A stretch of 64,000 nucleotides of DNA from Streptococcus ratti FA-1 = DSM 20564 (GCF_000286075.1 NZ_AJTZ01000005.1:1476682-1540681); one strand, 5' to 3'; counted from the stretch's first letter, positions 1 through 9,303 are shown. Translations and numbers: made by a program. Notes: a model not told the origin generated them from the letters alone.

Positions 1-441
1 ATTTCCATTATCATGCTGGCTTTGGGGCTGGGCACAAAAACTGTTATCGCTACCGTCTTCTTATACTCCTTGCTGCCTATTATCGGCAATACTTATGCCG
101 GCATCCGAAATGTGAATGCTGACTTAGTTGACGCTGCTAAGGGCATGGGGATGACCGGCAAACAGCAATTGCTGATGGTCGAGCTGCCCTTGTCTTTAGC
201 CGTCATTATGGCCGGTATTCGCAATGCCTTAGTACTGGCAATTGGGATTACGGCTATCGGTGCCTTTGTCGGCGGCAGCGGTCTGGGAGATATTATCATT
301 CGCGGTACCAATGCCACCAACGGGGGCGCTATCATTCTTGCAGGTTCCTTGCCAACCGCCTTTATGGCAGTTGTTTCCGATTTAATCCTCGGAGCTATCC
401 AGCGCTACTTGGAACCCAAAGGCATGTCAACCAACCGTTAA
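1..441 (+). CDS. Glycine betaine/carnitine/choline ABC transporter permease, C-terminal part (5' end outside window)
   Basis: The reading frame is open from base 1, so the gene starts upstream; about 146 residues are visible. It is the end of an integral-membrane permease of the OpuB/OpuC/ProW family, which imports compatible solutes for osmoprotection. The EAA-loop motif that contacts the ATPase is visible (DAAKGMGMTG), followed by hydrophobic segments ending at a polar tail. No other opu gene follows, so it is the last gene of its operon, which would suit opuCD in the usual ATPase-permease-binding protein-permease order. Which of the two permeases it is cannot be decided from this part. Confidence 0.85.
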   Translation: MSIIMLALGLGTKTVIATVFLYSLLPIIGNTYAGIRNVNADLVDAAKGMGMTGKQQLLMVELPLSLAVIMAGIRNALVLAIGITAIGAFVGGSGLGDIIIRGTNATNGGAIILAGSLPTAFMAVVSDLILGAIQRYLEPKGMSTNR

Positions 442-524
442 AACCACAAGCGCCTGTCTGATGGATGGTCTATTTGCTTCGCGGCTAGGACTGTGGAGTA
501 AATTAAAACCATATAGCCAAAAAA

Positions 525-582
525 GGGGAGTTAGACAGCCACACATAACTGTATCGCAATCATGGCTGTCTGTCTAACTCCT
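525..582. terminator. Convergent bidirectional terminator between the permease gene and mpg
   Basis: Long inverted repeat: the left arm (GGAGTTAGACAGCC, within 525-542) pairs with the right arm at 563-582, with a 2-base slip. A-rich sequence on the left and T-rich sequence on the right fit use from both sides. Confidence 0.7.
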
Positions 583-1161
583 TTAACTTAACCAAGTCTC
601 TTCATCTGGTAAGAGGCTTTTTTTAGAAATCTTGGAAACATGACGATTTCCTACGACATAAAAACAAAGCGGCTCTTTGCGCCAGCGGTCCTTGCAGGTC
701 AGGCCGATGCGGGGTCTGGAGGCGATGACGCGAGGCACCCGGTCCTTTAGCAGCTGCAGTTTAGAATCTGGTAAAAAATCTCCGTTGAATCTCTTATCAA
801 TCCCTGCAAATTTTGTTAATTTTCCAGGTCCGTTGGCCATAATTTCACCATTTGGCAGCTCAAGAGCCCGGATAAGAACGGCTTCTGCAACATCGCGCCT
901 TTTAGTCACCAAGTTAAGCATCTGATGCCCGTAAATCTGATAAACGTACCAGTGACCTGCTGACAGATACATGGCTTCATTTTTAGGCGTTCGCCGGCCG
1001 TTAGCACTGTGGCAGGCACTATCTTTGCTGCCCAAGTAGGCTTCTGTTTCCACAATTCTGCCCAAGGGCCGGCCGGCCAAACACAGCTTCATTCCTAGCA
1101 AAGCCTTGGCCGTTCCAATGGTATCTGTTTTCATTAACTGCTTAAATTCATTTGATAACAT
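583..1161 (-). CDS. mpg: DNA-3-methyladenine glycosylase (AAG/MPG family)
   Basis: 192 residues, the usual size for bacterial AAG-type glycosylases, which cut alkylated purines such as 3-methyladenine from DNA to start base-excision repair. Recognisable family blocks are GRIVETEAYLG (with the active-site Glu), ACHSANGRRTPKNEAM and YVYQIYGHQMLNLV. It stands alone, convergent with the permease gene upstream. There is no Shine-Dalgarno sequence: an extended -10 (TGTTATAAT) lies only six bases before the ATG, so the mRNA is probably leaderless. The start at 1161 is also the only sensible Met. Confidence 0.92.
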   Translation of the reverse strand: MLSNEFKQLMKTDTIGTAKALLGMKLCLAGRPLGRIVETEAYLGSKDSACHSANGRRTPKNEAMYLSAGHWYVYQIYGHQMLNLVTKRRDVAEAVLIRALELPNGEIMANGPGKLTKFAGIDKRFNGDFLPDSKLQLLKDRVPRVIASRPRIGLTCKDRWRKEPLCFYVVGNRHVSKISKKSLLPDEETWLS

Positions 1162-1167
1162 AAGATT

Positions 1168-1176
1168 ATTATAACA
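1168..1176 (-). promoter_or_regulatory. Extended -10 promoter of mpg, likely leaderless start
   Basis: Read on the minus strand the bases are TGTTATAAT, an extended -10. The start codon follows after 6 bases, which is where transcription would begin. Confidence 0.6.
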
Positions 1177-1359
1177 TTTTACAGCTTCAGCAAAATATTA
1201 CCATCTAAGATTTTTGAACAGCAAATCACTGGACAGCGATATTTTAATCAGCTTGCAAAAAAGCTCTTAAGGCCTAAAAATAATAACAAGGACATAGTAG
1301 TTTCATTAGCTTAAATTGACTTTGTTTTGTGAGGTGCAGCAAAAAAACATACACAATTC

Positions 1360-1374
1360 TTGAAATCGGTTTCA
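1360..1374 (+). promoter_or_regulatory. cre site (CcpA) overlapping the -35 of gabD
   Basis: TTGAAATCGGTTTCA matches every position of the cre consensus WTGNAANCGNWNNCW and is a near palindrome. It coincides with the -35 hexamer TTGAAA (1360-1365). A site there would block RNA polymerase, so repression by CcpA on preferred sugar is the expected effect (inference). Confidence 0.7.
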
Positions 1375-1387
1375 AAAGTGCTATAAT
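1360..1387 (+). promoter_or_regulatory. gabD promoter
   Basis: TTGAAA (1360-1365), a 16-base spacer, then a perfect TATAAT (1382-1387). The gene starts 33 bases later behind the ribosome site GGAGG. Confidence 0.8.
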
Positions 1388-1420
1388 GAACTTAATGAAA
1401 TAAAAATTGGAGGAAAAACT

Positions 1421-2794
1421 ATGGCCTATAAGACGACCTACCCTTATACGAACGAAGTTTTACAAGAATTTGCAAACAACAGTGATGCAGATTTGGAAAA
1501 GGCACTAGCAACAGCACATGCCCTTTATAAGAAATGGCGTGCTGAAGGCGGCTTGGAAGAACGTAAAGCTCAATTACATAAAGTAGCTGACCTTCTTCGC
1601 CGGGATCGTGACAAATACGCTGAAGTGATGACAAAGGATATGGGTAAACTCTTTGTCGAAGCTCAAGGGGAAGTTGAGTTATGTGCAGAAATTGCAGACT
1701 ACTTTGCTGATAAAGCTGAAGAATTCCTGCAGCCTAAATCATTTGAGCCCATCCATGGAGAAGCTTACTATATCAAGCAGGCTATCGGCGTACTCTTTAT
1801 GGTAGAGCCATGGAATTTCCCATTCTATCAAATCATGCGCGTGTTTGCTCCTAACTTTATGATTGGCAACCCAACTGTTTTAAAACATGCTTCGATCTGC
1901 CCGGGCTCTGCTCAAGCTTTTGAAAACCTGGTTAATGAAGCAGGTGCCCCAGAAGGATCCTTCAAGAATCTCTTCATCAGCTATGACCAAGTCAATAATG
2001 CTATTGCTGATCCTCGTGTTCAAGGGGTTGCACTAACCGGTTCTGAACGCGGCGGTGCATCCATCGCTGCTGAAGCAGGTGCAAACCTTAAAAAATCTGC
2101 TCTGGAACTCGGCGGCAATGATGCCTTCCTGATTTTAGAAGATGCTGATTTTGATCTCTTAAAAGATACTATTTTCTTTGCTCGCCTTTACAATGCAGGT
2201 CAAGTATGTACATCATCTAAACGTTTCATCGTTGTTGGCGAAGAAAACTACAAGAAATTCACAGACATGGTTGTCGAAACCTTTAAGACAGCTAAGTGGG
2301 GCGATCCAATGGATCCTGAAACAACACTTGCACCCTTGTCATCAGCTGAAGCCAAAGAAGAAGTTCTGGGACAAATCAAATTGGCTGTGGACAGCGGAGC
2401 ACATGCGGTTTACGGTAATGAACCGATTGACCATCCAGGCAATTTCGTTATGCCTACTGTACTGACAGATATCACTAAAGACAATCCAATTTACAATCAA
2501 GAAATCTTTGGCCCTGTTGCTTCCATTTACAAAGTTGACACCGAAGAAGAAGCTATTGAACTGGCCAACGATTCCAGCTATGGACTGGGCGGCACCGTCT
2601 TCTCTAAAGACCTTGACCATGCTAAGGAAGTTGCTGCTAAAATTGAAACGGGTATGTCCTTCATCAATTCTGGCTGGACATCACATCCGGAAGTTCCATT
2701 CGGCGGTATCAAAAACTCTGGTTACGGCCGTGAGCTTAGCAATCTCGGCTTTGACGCCTTTGTCAACGAACACCTTGTGTTCACGCCTCATTAA
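1421..2794 (+). CDS. gabD: Succinate-semialdehyde dehydrogenase (NAD(P)+), aldehyde dehydrogenase superfamily
   Basis: 457 residues, full length for the short bacterial succinate-semialdehyde dehydrogenase subgroup. It oxidises an aldehyde, in characterised relatives succinate semialdehyde to succinate, with NAD(P)+. The catalytic Glu is in LELGGND (about residue 229), the catalytic Cys in AGQVCTS (about 263), and the cofactor/substrate block MVEPWNFPFYQ is intact. The start follows GGAGG at proper spacing. It is a single-gene unit with its own promoter, a perfect cre site and a strong terminator, so carbon-catabolite control is likely. No GABA aminotransferase is nearby, so the real substrate in this organism is uncertain. 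It is clearly not the non-phosphorylating glyceraldehyde-3-phosphate dehydrogenase GapN. Confidence 0.9.
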   Translation: MAYKTTYPYTNEVLQEFANNSDADLEKALATAHALYKKWRAEGGLEERKAQLHKVADLLRRDRDKYAEVMTKDMGKLFVEAQGEVELCAEIADYFADKAEEFLQPKSFEPIHGEAYYIKQAIGVLFMVEPWNFPFYQIMRVFAPNFMIGNPTVLKHASICPGSAQAFENLVNEAGAPEGSFKNLFISYDQVNNAIADPRVQGVALTGSERGGASIAAEAGANLKKSALELGGNDAFLILEDADFDLLKDTIFFARLYNAGQVCTSSKRFIVVGEENYKKFTDMVVETFKTAKWGDPMDPETTLAPLSSAEAKEEVLGQIKLAVDSGAHAVYGNEPIDHPGNFVMPTVLTDITKDNPIYNQEIFGPVASIYKVDTEEEAIELANDSSYGLGGTVFSKDLDHAKEVAAKIETGMSFINSGWTSHPEVPFGGIKNSGYGRELSNLGFDAFVNEHLVFTPH

Positions 2795-2818
2795 TAAATT
2801 CTGCCAACCATTTCCTAT

Positions 2819-2850
2819 CTCCTAGATGCAGCAGCATCTAGGAGATTTTT
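2819..2850 (+). terminator. gabD terminator
   Basis: Perfect 11-bp stem CTCCTAGATGC / GCATCTAGGAG with a 4-base loop, followed by ATTTTT. Confidence 0.9.
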
Positions 2851-2911
2851 GATTTGATCCTATTTTCCAGAAAAATTGAACTTTTTTTGTGCCACCTTCA
2901 GAAAATAGGCG

Positions 2912-2917
2912 TATAAT
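2912..2917 (+). promoter_or_regulatory. -10 element of the P-type ATPase gene
   Basis: Perfect TATAAT 45 bases before the start codon. No good -35 is visible; TTGTGC at 2887 lies 19 bases away. Confidence 0.55.
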
Positions 2918-2962
2918 CATCTTATAAAGTAAAAGGCCTACATTAGATGGGAAGTGTTTTTC

Positions 2963-5770
2963 GTGATTAGAAAACGTATTCAGCAAAACATTAACAGACA
3001 GCCTAACTTATACCAATGCGATGTAAAGACTGTCTTTGAGCAGGCAAAGAGCAGTCCCCAAGGGCTCTCTTTTGATGAAGTTACCAAAAGACAGGCAGAG
3101 TACGGCTCTAACCAGCTGGAAAAAATTAAGGGAGAGCCCTTAATTGTCAAATTGGCTAAGAACTTTTTGTCCTTGATGGCAATTCTGCTCTGGATTGGCG
3201 GAGCAGTTGCCTTCTTCTTTGCAGGAACACCTGAGCTTGGAATCGCTATCTGGCTGGTCAATGTGATTAATGGCTGTTTTTCTTTTTTCCAAGAATATAA
3301 GGCCGGCAAGGCAACAGAAGCACTCGAACATATGCTGCCTTCTTATGCCCGTGTTACTCGGCAAAATCAAGAAGAAAAAATTCTTGCTCAAGAGCTGGTG
3401 CCGGGCGATCTGATGATGATTGAAGAAGGTGACAGTATTTCTGCTGATGCTCGTATTATTTCTGCGACAGATGATTTTCAGGTCAATCAATCGGCCCTTA
3501 CCGGCGAATCTAACCCTGTCACCAAAAACAATCGGCCTATTTTTGAGAACAATCCCGACCTTCTCAGTCTGGATAATCTCGTTTTTGCCGGTACGTCCGT
3601 CAGTAAGGGAAATGCTAAAGTTCTGGTCACCAATATCGGTATGGCAACAGAATTCGGACAGATTGCCCATCTAACACAAGGGGTCACAAATGTTACCAGT
3701 CCCCTGCAAAAGGAACTCAACCACCTGACCAAGCAGATTTCTCTCATTGCTATATCGGTAGGTATCTTCTTTTTACTCACTTCTGTTTTAATAATTAAAG
3801 AGCCCTTAGCTCAGGCTTTCGTTTTCGCACTGGGAATGATTGTCGCCTTTATCCCTGAGGGGCTTCTGCCAACAGTGACCCTATCGCTTGCTATGGCCGT
3901 TCAAAAAATGGCTAAGAAAAATGCGCTGGTTAAAAGCTTGGCTTCTGTAGAAACCTTGGGAGAAACATCCGTTATCTGTTCTGATAAAACCGGAACCCTG
4001 ACACAAAATGAAATGACGGTCAATCATATTTGGACGCTACAGCAAGAATACGACGTAACGGGGCTGGGCTACGCTCCCCAAGGAACTATTCAGGCAAACC
4101 AACAGCCTATTCAAGTCAGTGATATTCCCAGCTTAAACTGGCTCATTAGAGGAGCTGCCCTTTGCGGCAATGCTTCAATTGAGCCGCCCCACGGAGATCA
4201 GACTCGCTACACGGTCTTAGGCGACCCAACCGAGGCCTGCCTAAGCGTCCTTGCTCAAAAGGCTGGAATTGATCTAACAGACAATGAAAAGACGGCTCCC
4301 AGACTTCATGAACTGTCCTTTGACTCTGAACGCAAACGAATGACAACCATTCACCAGCTTGAAACAGAGCTTTCGGGAAGCCGCCTAATCAGTTTTACCA
4401 AAGGAGCACCTAAAGAAATCACAGAGCTGTCCAGCAGAATTTATGACCAGAACCAGATCAGACCTCTGACAGATAAAGAAAAAGCTGCCATTCTCAAAGC
4501 GAATGACCAATATGCCAAAGACGGCCTGCGCGTATTGGCTTTAGCCTGCCGTCAGCTTGATAAGACAGCTGATCTGCCGCAGGATTTTACCGATTATAGC
4601 CCTGAGATGATTGAACAGGATCTCATTTTCATGGGACTCCTTGTCATGCAGGATCCTGCGCGTATGGAGGTTGCTAAAGCTGTTGAAAAATGCCATAAAG
4701 CAAACATCAGAATTATCATGATCACCGGCGATTATGGCCTGACTGCTCTTAGTATTGCTAGAAAAATTGGTATTGTCCAAGGAAAGAATCCCCGTTTGAT
4801 TACAGGTCAGGAATTAGGAGACTTATCCGATTCTGAGCTTCAGGCAATTTTAAAAGATGAGGTGGTCTTTGCCCGCATTGCTCCCGAACAAAAATACCGC
4901 ATCGTTACCAATTTGCAGGAACTGGGCCATGTTGTTGCCGTAACCGGTGACGGTGTCAATGATGCCCCTGCACTGAAAAAAGCTGATATTGGTGTTGCGA
5001 TGGGAATTACCGGAACTGATGTTGCTAAATCATCGGCTGACATGATTTTAACTGATGATAACTTTGCTTCCATCGTTAATGCTATTGAGGAGGGACGAAC
5101 CGTTTATCAAAATATTAAGAAGTTTTTAACCTATATTTTTAATTCCAATACTTCTGAGGCAATTCCCTCAGCCAGCTTTCTTTTCTCCCGCGGCTTTATC
5201 CCTTTGCCTTTGACCGTCATGCAAATTCTTGCTATTGACCTTGGCAGTGACATGCTGCCGGCTTTGGGCTTAGGTATTGAAAGCGCTGAAAAGGATATTA
5301 TGGAAAGACCCCCTCGGCGCAAATCTGACGCGCTGCTTACCAAAAATCTGCTGATTAAAGCCTTTATCTGGTATGGCCTCTTAGAAGCCTGTTTGGCCAT
5401 GGGAGCTTTCTTCTTTACCTATTTGATTCACGGTCAAGGCTTTGCTTTTAACAGTAGCTATTATGCAGAAGCCACGACCATGACCTTGGGAGCCATCATT
5501 TTCTGCCAAATCGGCATGGTGCAAAACTGCCGGACAACGAAACAGTCTGTCTTTGATCTCAAGCTCTTTTCTAATTCTTATATCAATCTGGGAATGCTAG
5601 CTGAAATCCTGCTCTTTATCCTTTTGAGCTACCTTCCTCTTTTCAACCGTATTTTTAACACGGCACCCTTAGAAGCAGTAAACTGGCTCTATCTGATTCT
5701 CTGTCCGCTTCCTATTCTTGCTTTGGAGGAAATCCGCAAGGCCTGGCTTAGGAAACACTCTCGCAAATGA
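2963..5770 (+). CDS. P-type cation-transporting ATPase resembling the P2C (Na+/K+ and H+/K+) class
   Basis: About 935 residues with the P-type layout: N-terminal cation-ATPase domain, actuator motif ALTGES, phosphorylated Asp341 in CSDKTGTLT, hinge TGDGVNDAPA, and about ten membrane helices. Ion-site helices resemble animal Na+/K+-ATPases more than SERCA: IPEGLLPTVT (Glu299) in M4, NSNTSE (727-732) in M5, and IDLGSD (Asp759, Asp763) in M6; the later ESAEKDIMERPPR block also matches that class. It would move a monovalent or divalent cation at the plasma membrane; the ion is inferred, not shown. I chose the GTG at 2963 because GGGAAG (2949-2954) lies 8 bases upstream; a GTG at 2954 overlaps that site. 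No beta subunit gene is nearby. Confidence 0.88.
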   Translation: MIRKRIQQNINRQPNLYQCDVKTVFEQAKSSPQGLSFDEVTKRQAEYGSNQLEKIKGEPLIVKLAKNFLSLMAILLWIGGAVAFFFAGTPELGIAIWLVNVINGCFSFFQEYKAGKATEALEHMLPSYARVTRQNQEEKILAQELVPGDLMMIEEGDSISADARIISATDDFQVNQSALTGESNPVTKNNRPIFENNPDLLSLDNLVFAGTSVSKGNAKVLVTNIGMATEFGQIAHLTQGVTNVTSPLQKELNHLTKQISLIAISVGIFFLLTSVLIIKEPLAQAFVFALGMIVAFIPEGLLPTVTLSLAMAVQKMAKKNALVKSLASVETLGETSVICSDKTGTLTQNEMTVNHIWTLQQEYDVTGLGYAPQGTIQANQQPIQVSDIPSLNWLIRGAALCGNASIEPPHGDQTRYTVLGDPTEACLSVLAQKAGIDLTDNEKTAPRLHELSFDSERKRMTTIHQLETELSGSRLISFTKGAPKEITELSSRIYDQNQIRPLTDKEKAAILKANDQYAKDGLRVLALACRQLDKTADLPQDFTDYSPEMIEQDLIFMGLLVMQDPARMEVAKAVEKCHKANIRIIMITGDYGLTALSIARKIGIVQGKNPRLITGQELGDLSDSELQAILKDEVVFARIAPEQKYRIVTNLQELGHVVAVTGDGVNDAPALKKADIGVAMGITGTDVAKSSADMILTDDNFASIVNAIEEGRTVYQNIKKFLTYIFNSNTSEAIPSASFLFSRGFIPLPLTVMQILAIDLGSDMLPALGLGIESAEKDIMERPPRRKSDALLTKNLLIKAFIWYGLLEACLAMGAFFFTYLIHGQGFAFNSSYYAEATTMTLGAIIFCQIGMVQNCRTTKQSVFDLKLFSNSYINLGMLAEILLFILLSYLPLFNRIFNTAPLEAVNWLYLILCPLPILALEEIRKAWLRKHSRK

Positions 5771-5844
5771 GATGAAGAGAGAATAGAATTTTTCAGAAAA
5801 TAATAGAATTTTGCAACAATTATAATGATGACAGGCATGATTTG

Positions 5845-5853
5845 TGTTATAAT
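5845..5853 (+). promoter_or_regulatory. Extended -10 promoter of ilvD
   Basis: TGTTATAAT, about 66 bases before the start codon; a -35 is not convincing. No T-box or leader peptide is evident in the short leader. Confidence 0.55.
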
Positions 5854-5919
5854 GTTTTATAAAGTTATAGTATTCTGCTTCAGATACCTATATACGATGA
5901 GATGAAAGGAAGCGGTCAA

Positions 5920-7635
5920 ATGACTGACAAAGAAACTCTTAAAAATTTAAGAAATCGCAGTTCTGTCTACGATTCAATGGTTAAATCACCCAACCGTGCT
6001 ATGCTGCGGGCAACTGGCATGCAGGACGAAGATTTTGAAAAACCTATCGTTGGCGTTATTTCCACTTGGGCTGAAAACACACCATGCAATATCCACCTGC
6101 ATGACTTTGGCAAACTGGCAAAAGTCGGAGTTAAGGACGCCGGAGCATGGCCTGTTCAATTCGGAACAATTACGGTTTCGGACGGTATTGCCATGGGAAC
6201 CCAAGGAATGCGTTTCTCACTGACTTCACGTGATATCATCGCTGATTCTATCGAAGCTGCTATGGGAGGGCATAATGTTGATGCCTTTGTAGCTATCGGC
6301 GGCTGTGATAAAAACATGCCAGGTTCGATGATTGCCATTGCCAACATGGATATCCCAGCAATCTTTGCCTACGGCGGTACTATTGCTCCCGGTAATTTAG
6401 ACGGCAAAGATATTGATCTCGTCTCTGTCTTTGAAGGTGTCGGCCACTGGAACCACGGTGATATGACCGAAGAAGAAGTTAAGGCTCTTGAATGCAACGC
6501 CTGTCCTGGTCCTGGCGGCTGTGGCGGTATGTACACAGCCAACACCATGGCAACAGCTATTGAAGTTTTGGGAATGAGCCTTCCTGGTTCTGCTTCACAT
6601 CCTGCCGAATCTTCTGAGAAAAAAGCTGATATTGAAGAAGCCGGCCGCGCTGTAGTGAAGATGCTGGAGATGGGAATTAAGCCATCAGATATCTTAACAC
6701 GCGAAGCCTTTGAAGATGCCATTACAGTAACTATGGCCTTGGGCGGATCGACTAACTCAACTCTCCACTTGTTGGCTATTGCCCATGCGGCCAATGTTGA
6801 GCTGACACTCGATGATTTCAACACTATTCAAGAAAAAGTTCCTCATTTGGCTGACTTGAAACCTTCTGGTCAGTATGTCTTCCAAGACCTTTATAATGTC
6901 GGCGGAGTACCGGCTGTAATGAAATATCTCTTGGCAAACGGCTTCCTTCATGGGGATCGCCTCACTTGTACCGGTAAGACCGTCGCTGAGAACTTAGCCG
7001 AGTTTGAAGATCTGACCCCAGGGCAAAAAGTCATTATGCCGCTGGACAATCCAAAACGCGCTGATGGCCCGCTGATTATCCTTCACGGTAATCTTGCTCC
7101 GGAAGGTGCGGTTGCTAAGGTCTCGGGTGTTAAAGTGCGCCGCCATGTCGGCCCTGCTAAGGTCTTTGATTCAGAAGAAGCTGCTATTGAAGCCGTGCTG
7201 ACAGATGAAATTGTTGATGGCGATGTCGTTGTCGTGCGTTATGTCGGACCAAAAGGCGGACCAGGTATGCCGGAAATGCTTTCTCTCTCGTCAATGATTG
7301 TTGGTAAAGGACAAGGAGATAAGGTTGCCTTGCTCACTGACGGACGCTTCTCAGGCGGCACTTACGGCCTTGTTGTCGGTCATATCGCTCCCGAAGCTCA
7401 AGCCGGCGGACCGATTGCCTATCTCCGTACTGGTGATACGGTTATTGTGGATCAAGATACCAAAGAAATCACTATGGATGTCTCAGAGGAAGAACTTGAG
7501 CGCCGTAAGGCTGAGACTGAGATCCCGCCGCTTTATTCCCGCGGAGTTCTGGGCAAATACGCTCATATCGTGTCATCCGCTTCTAAAGGAGCTGTGACAG
7601 ACTTTTGGAAACCGGAAGAAACTGGTAAAAAATAA
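5920..7635 (+). CDS. ilvD: Dihydroxy-acid dehydratase
   Basis: 571 residues. It dehydrates 2,3-dihydroxy acids to 2-oxo acids in isoleucine and valine synthesis and needs an Fe-S cluster. Candidate cluster cysteines are Cys56 (TPCNIH), Cys129 (GGCDKNMPG) and Cys201 (within [12 protein letters not shown]). The C-terminal signature [12 protein letters not shown] is present. An upstream in-frame ATG at 5902 overlaps the ribosome site AAAGGAAG; the ATG at 5920 has normal spacing and the family's N-terminus ([15 protein letters not shown]), so it is preferred. No other ilv gene adjoins it; it is a single-gene unit with its own promoter and terminator. Confidence 0.96.
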   Translation: MTDKETLKNLRNRSSVYDSMVKSPNRAMLRATGMQDEDFEKPIVGVISTWAENTPCNIHLHDFGKLAKVGVKDAGAWPVQFGTITVSDGIAMGTQGMRFSLTSRDIIADSIEAAMGGHNVDAFVAIGGCDKNMPGSMIAIANMDIPAIFAYGGTIAPGNLDGKDIDLVSVFEGVGHWNHGDMTEEEVKALECNACPGPGGCGGMYTANTMATAIEVLGMSLPGSASHPAESSEKKADIEEAGRAVVKMLEMGIKPSDILTREAFEDAITVTMALGGSTNSTLHLLAIAHAANVELTLDDFNTIQEKVPHLADLKPSGQYVFQDLYNVGGVPAVMKYLLANGFLHGDRLTCTGKTVAENLAEFEDLTPGQKVIMPLDNPKRADGPLIILHGNLAPEGAVAKVSGVKVRRHVGPAKVFDSEEAAIEAVLTDEIVDGDVVVVRYVGPKGGPGMPEMLSLSSMIVGKGQGDKVALLTDGRFSGGTYGLVVGHIAPEAQAGGPIAYLRTGDTVIVDQDTKEITMDVSEEELERRKAETEIPPLYSRGVLGKYAHIVSSASKGAVTDFWKPEETGKK

Positions 7636-7658
7636 ATTAATACCGTTATTAAAACACT

Positions 7659-7691
7659 AAAAATCACCGTTTAATTGAAACGGTGATTTTT
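7659..7691. terminator. Bidirectional terminator between ilvD and the MIP18-family gene
   Basis: Stem AAAAATCACCGTTT / AAACGGTGATTTTT with a 5-base loop; A and T tracts on both sides serve both converging genes. Confidence 0.85.
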
Positions 7692-7692
7692 C

Positions 7693-8034
7693 CTATTTAG
7701 GGCTGATTCCCAGGGCTATTCTGCCAAAACGGCTGATCCGCGTAACCTTCCAAGCCGGAGACCAGACGACTTCTACTCCAACTTTATTAATACCTTCAAT
7801 TTCAGACAAAGAATCAATGATTTCTGCCGGCAGCGTGTCTATACAGCCGCAGTTAACCTCAGTAAAGGTAATAACCAATTGACAAAAACCCTCTTCATCA
7901 AGATTAATTTCATAAATTAAACCGAGGTTATAAATATCCAGTTCAATCTCTGGGTCATATATTTTTTCAAGTTTTTCAATCAGCTGATCGCTGATGGCTG
8001 CAGCGCGCTCATTGATTTTGATATCATCTCGCAT
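7693..8034 (-). CDS. MIP18/DUF59-family metal-sulfur cluster assembly factor
   Basis: 113 residues covering one DUF59 (SufT/PaaD-like) domain: IYDPEIELDIYNLGLIYEI followed by TFTEVNCGCIDTLPAEI and VWSPAW. The family helps mature Fe-S proteins. Neighbouring ilvD makes an Fe-S enzyme, but the two genes converge, so the link is only suggestive. The Cys-Gly-Cys sits where many relatives have a single Cys. The ribosome site reads GAAGGAG on the minus strand. Exact client proteins are unknown. Confidence 0.85.
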   Translation of the reverse strand: MRDDIKINERAAAISDQLIEKLEKIYDPEIELDIYNLGLIYEINLDEEGFCQLVITFTEVNCGCIDTLPAEIIDSLSEIEGINKVGVEVVWSPAWKVTRISRFGRIALGISPK

Positions 8035-8198
8035 TTATGTTCTCCTTCGCAAAGTGATTTGGCTATATTTTCCCATAAATAATCCCTTTTTTCAATGTTT
8101 AATAAACGATTTTTTTGATTTAAGATAACTTTCTCTCTAAAAGTATTTTTTTATGTTACAATAAGGAAAATTATAAAAGAAATGGAAGTTTAGAGGAG

Positions 8199-9158
8199 AT
8201 GAAAGCTGTAAAAAATCCACCCCTTGTGATGTCAGGTCTAAGTCTGGGCTTGTTTGCTCTTGGAAATCTGCTGGAGCTCTACCATCCGGCCTTGCGCTAC
8301 TTATTGGGAATAGCTGCCATCTTTATCTATCTGCTTTTAATCATTGGGATTTTGAGAAATCTTCCTCAGGCCAAAGAGCAGCTGCAGCAGCCCTTAGTTG
8401 CTTCGGTCTTTCCAACCTTTTTTATGTCTGGTATGCTGCTTGCAGGCTACATTCAAATTTTTTCAGGATTAGGAGCTTGGGTTAGCGCTGTTAGCATCCT
8501 TGTCTGGTGGCTGGCTTTCTTGGGAAATGCCTGGTTAATCCTTTATTTTACAATTACATTTGTCCTGCATTTCAGCTGGGATTATGTCTTTCCCTCATGG
8601 TCTGTTCTCTATGTTGGTATTGCGGTAGCCACTCTGACAGCTCCTATCAGCGGCCAGTATTTTCTGGGACAAATAATCTTTTGGATCTGCTTAATTCTGA
8701 CTCTGCTGGTTTTACCTTTTATGACCATCAAATCCTACCGCATTGGTCTGCCTGAAAGTGCCAAGCCTAATATTTCTACGTTTTGCGCTCCCTTATCACT
8801 CCTACTTGCAGGCTATTTAAAAACTTTTCCAGACGGACAAAGTCCAAACACCAGTATCGTCTGGCTATTGCTTTTTGCTTCGCAGCTCCTCTATATCTTT
8901 GTTGTTATTCAATTGCCCGTTCTTTTAAAACGAGACTTTAATCCAGGATTTTCCGCCTTTACCTTTCCTTTTGTCATATCAATCACCTCACTGCGCTCGG
9001 CCGGTCTTTACCTAAATATCCAGCATCCCTTATTTCATGTCTTGGTTAAACTAGAAGAGGTACTGGCTATTGTGCTGGTTTTCTTCGTCCTTATTCATTA
9101 CCTGAGCTTCCTATTTCAAAATAAAGCACCTAAACCTAAAGCTAAGCAGCAGAGATGA
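8199..9158 (+). CDS. TDT-family (tellurite-resistance/dicarboxylate, SLAC1/TehA-like) transporter
   Basis: 319 residues, almost entirely hydrophobic, with about ten predicted membrane segments as in the TDT fold. The C-terminal part FPFVISITSLRS is typical of the streptococcal branch often labelled exfoliative toxin A/B family; that label is historical and does not imply a toxin. The transported anion is unknown. The GAGGAG just before the ATG leaves almost no spacing, so GGAAG at 8184-8188 may be the working ribosome site. It is a single-gene unit between two other lone genes. Confidence 0.8.
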   Translation: MKAVKNPPLVMSGLSLGLFALGNLLELYHPALRYLLGIAAIFIYLLLIIGILRNLPQAKEQLQQPLVASVFPTFFMSGMLLAGYIQIFSGLGAWVSAVSILVWWLAFLGNAWLILYFTITFVLHFSWDYVFPSWSVLYVGIAVATLTAPISGQYFLGQIIFWICLILTLLVLPFMTIKSYRIGLPESAKPNISTFCAPLSLLLAGYLKTFPDGQSPNTSIVWLLLFASQLLYIFVVIQLPVLLKRDFNPGFSAFTFPFVISITSLRSAGLYLNIQHPLFHVLVKLEEVLAIVLVFFVLIHYLSFLFQNKAPKPKAKQQR

Positions 9159-9303
9159 GGTCTCAGCACAGCTTTTTATGAGATACCAACGTCAAACGAC
9201 CACTTCCAATCTGTCTTTACAGCTCCTCCTTATTGTCCTTATTCTCCTTTACAGACTTGTCAACCTGTAAACGGACATCCGACTTTTATCTGTGCAGGCT
9301 TTA

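Noticed and set aside
1421..2794. Calling this gene gapN
   Set aside because: The sequence around the catalytic residues (LELGGND, AGQVCTS) and the length fit the succinate-semialdehyde dehydrogenase subgroup, not the 475-residue GapN.
3140..3670. 176-codon minus frame inside the P-type ATPase gene
   Set aside because: Antisense shadow of a conserved coding region; no start signal or recognisable domain.
5902..5919. Upstream ATG of ilvD
   Set aside because: It overlaps the ribosome site AAAGGAAG that serves the ATG at 5920.
8199..9158. Exfoliative toxin A/B
   Set aside because: That label comes from old family naming; the sequence is a polytopic TDT transporter.
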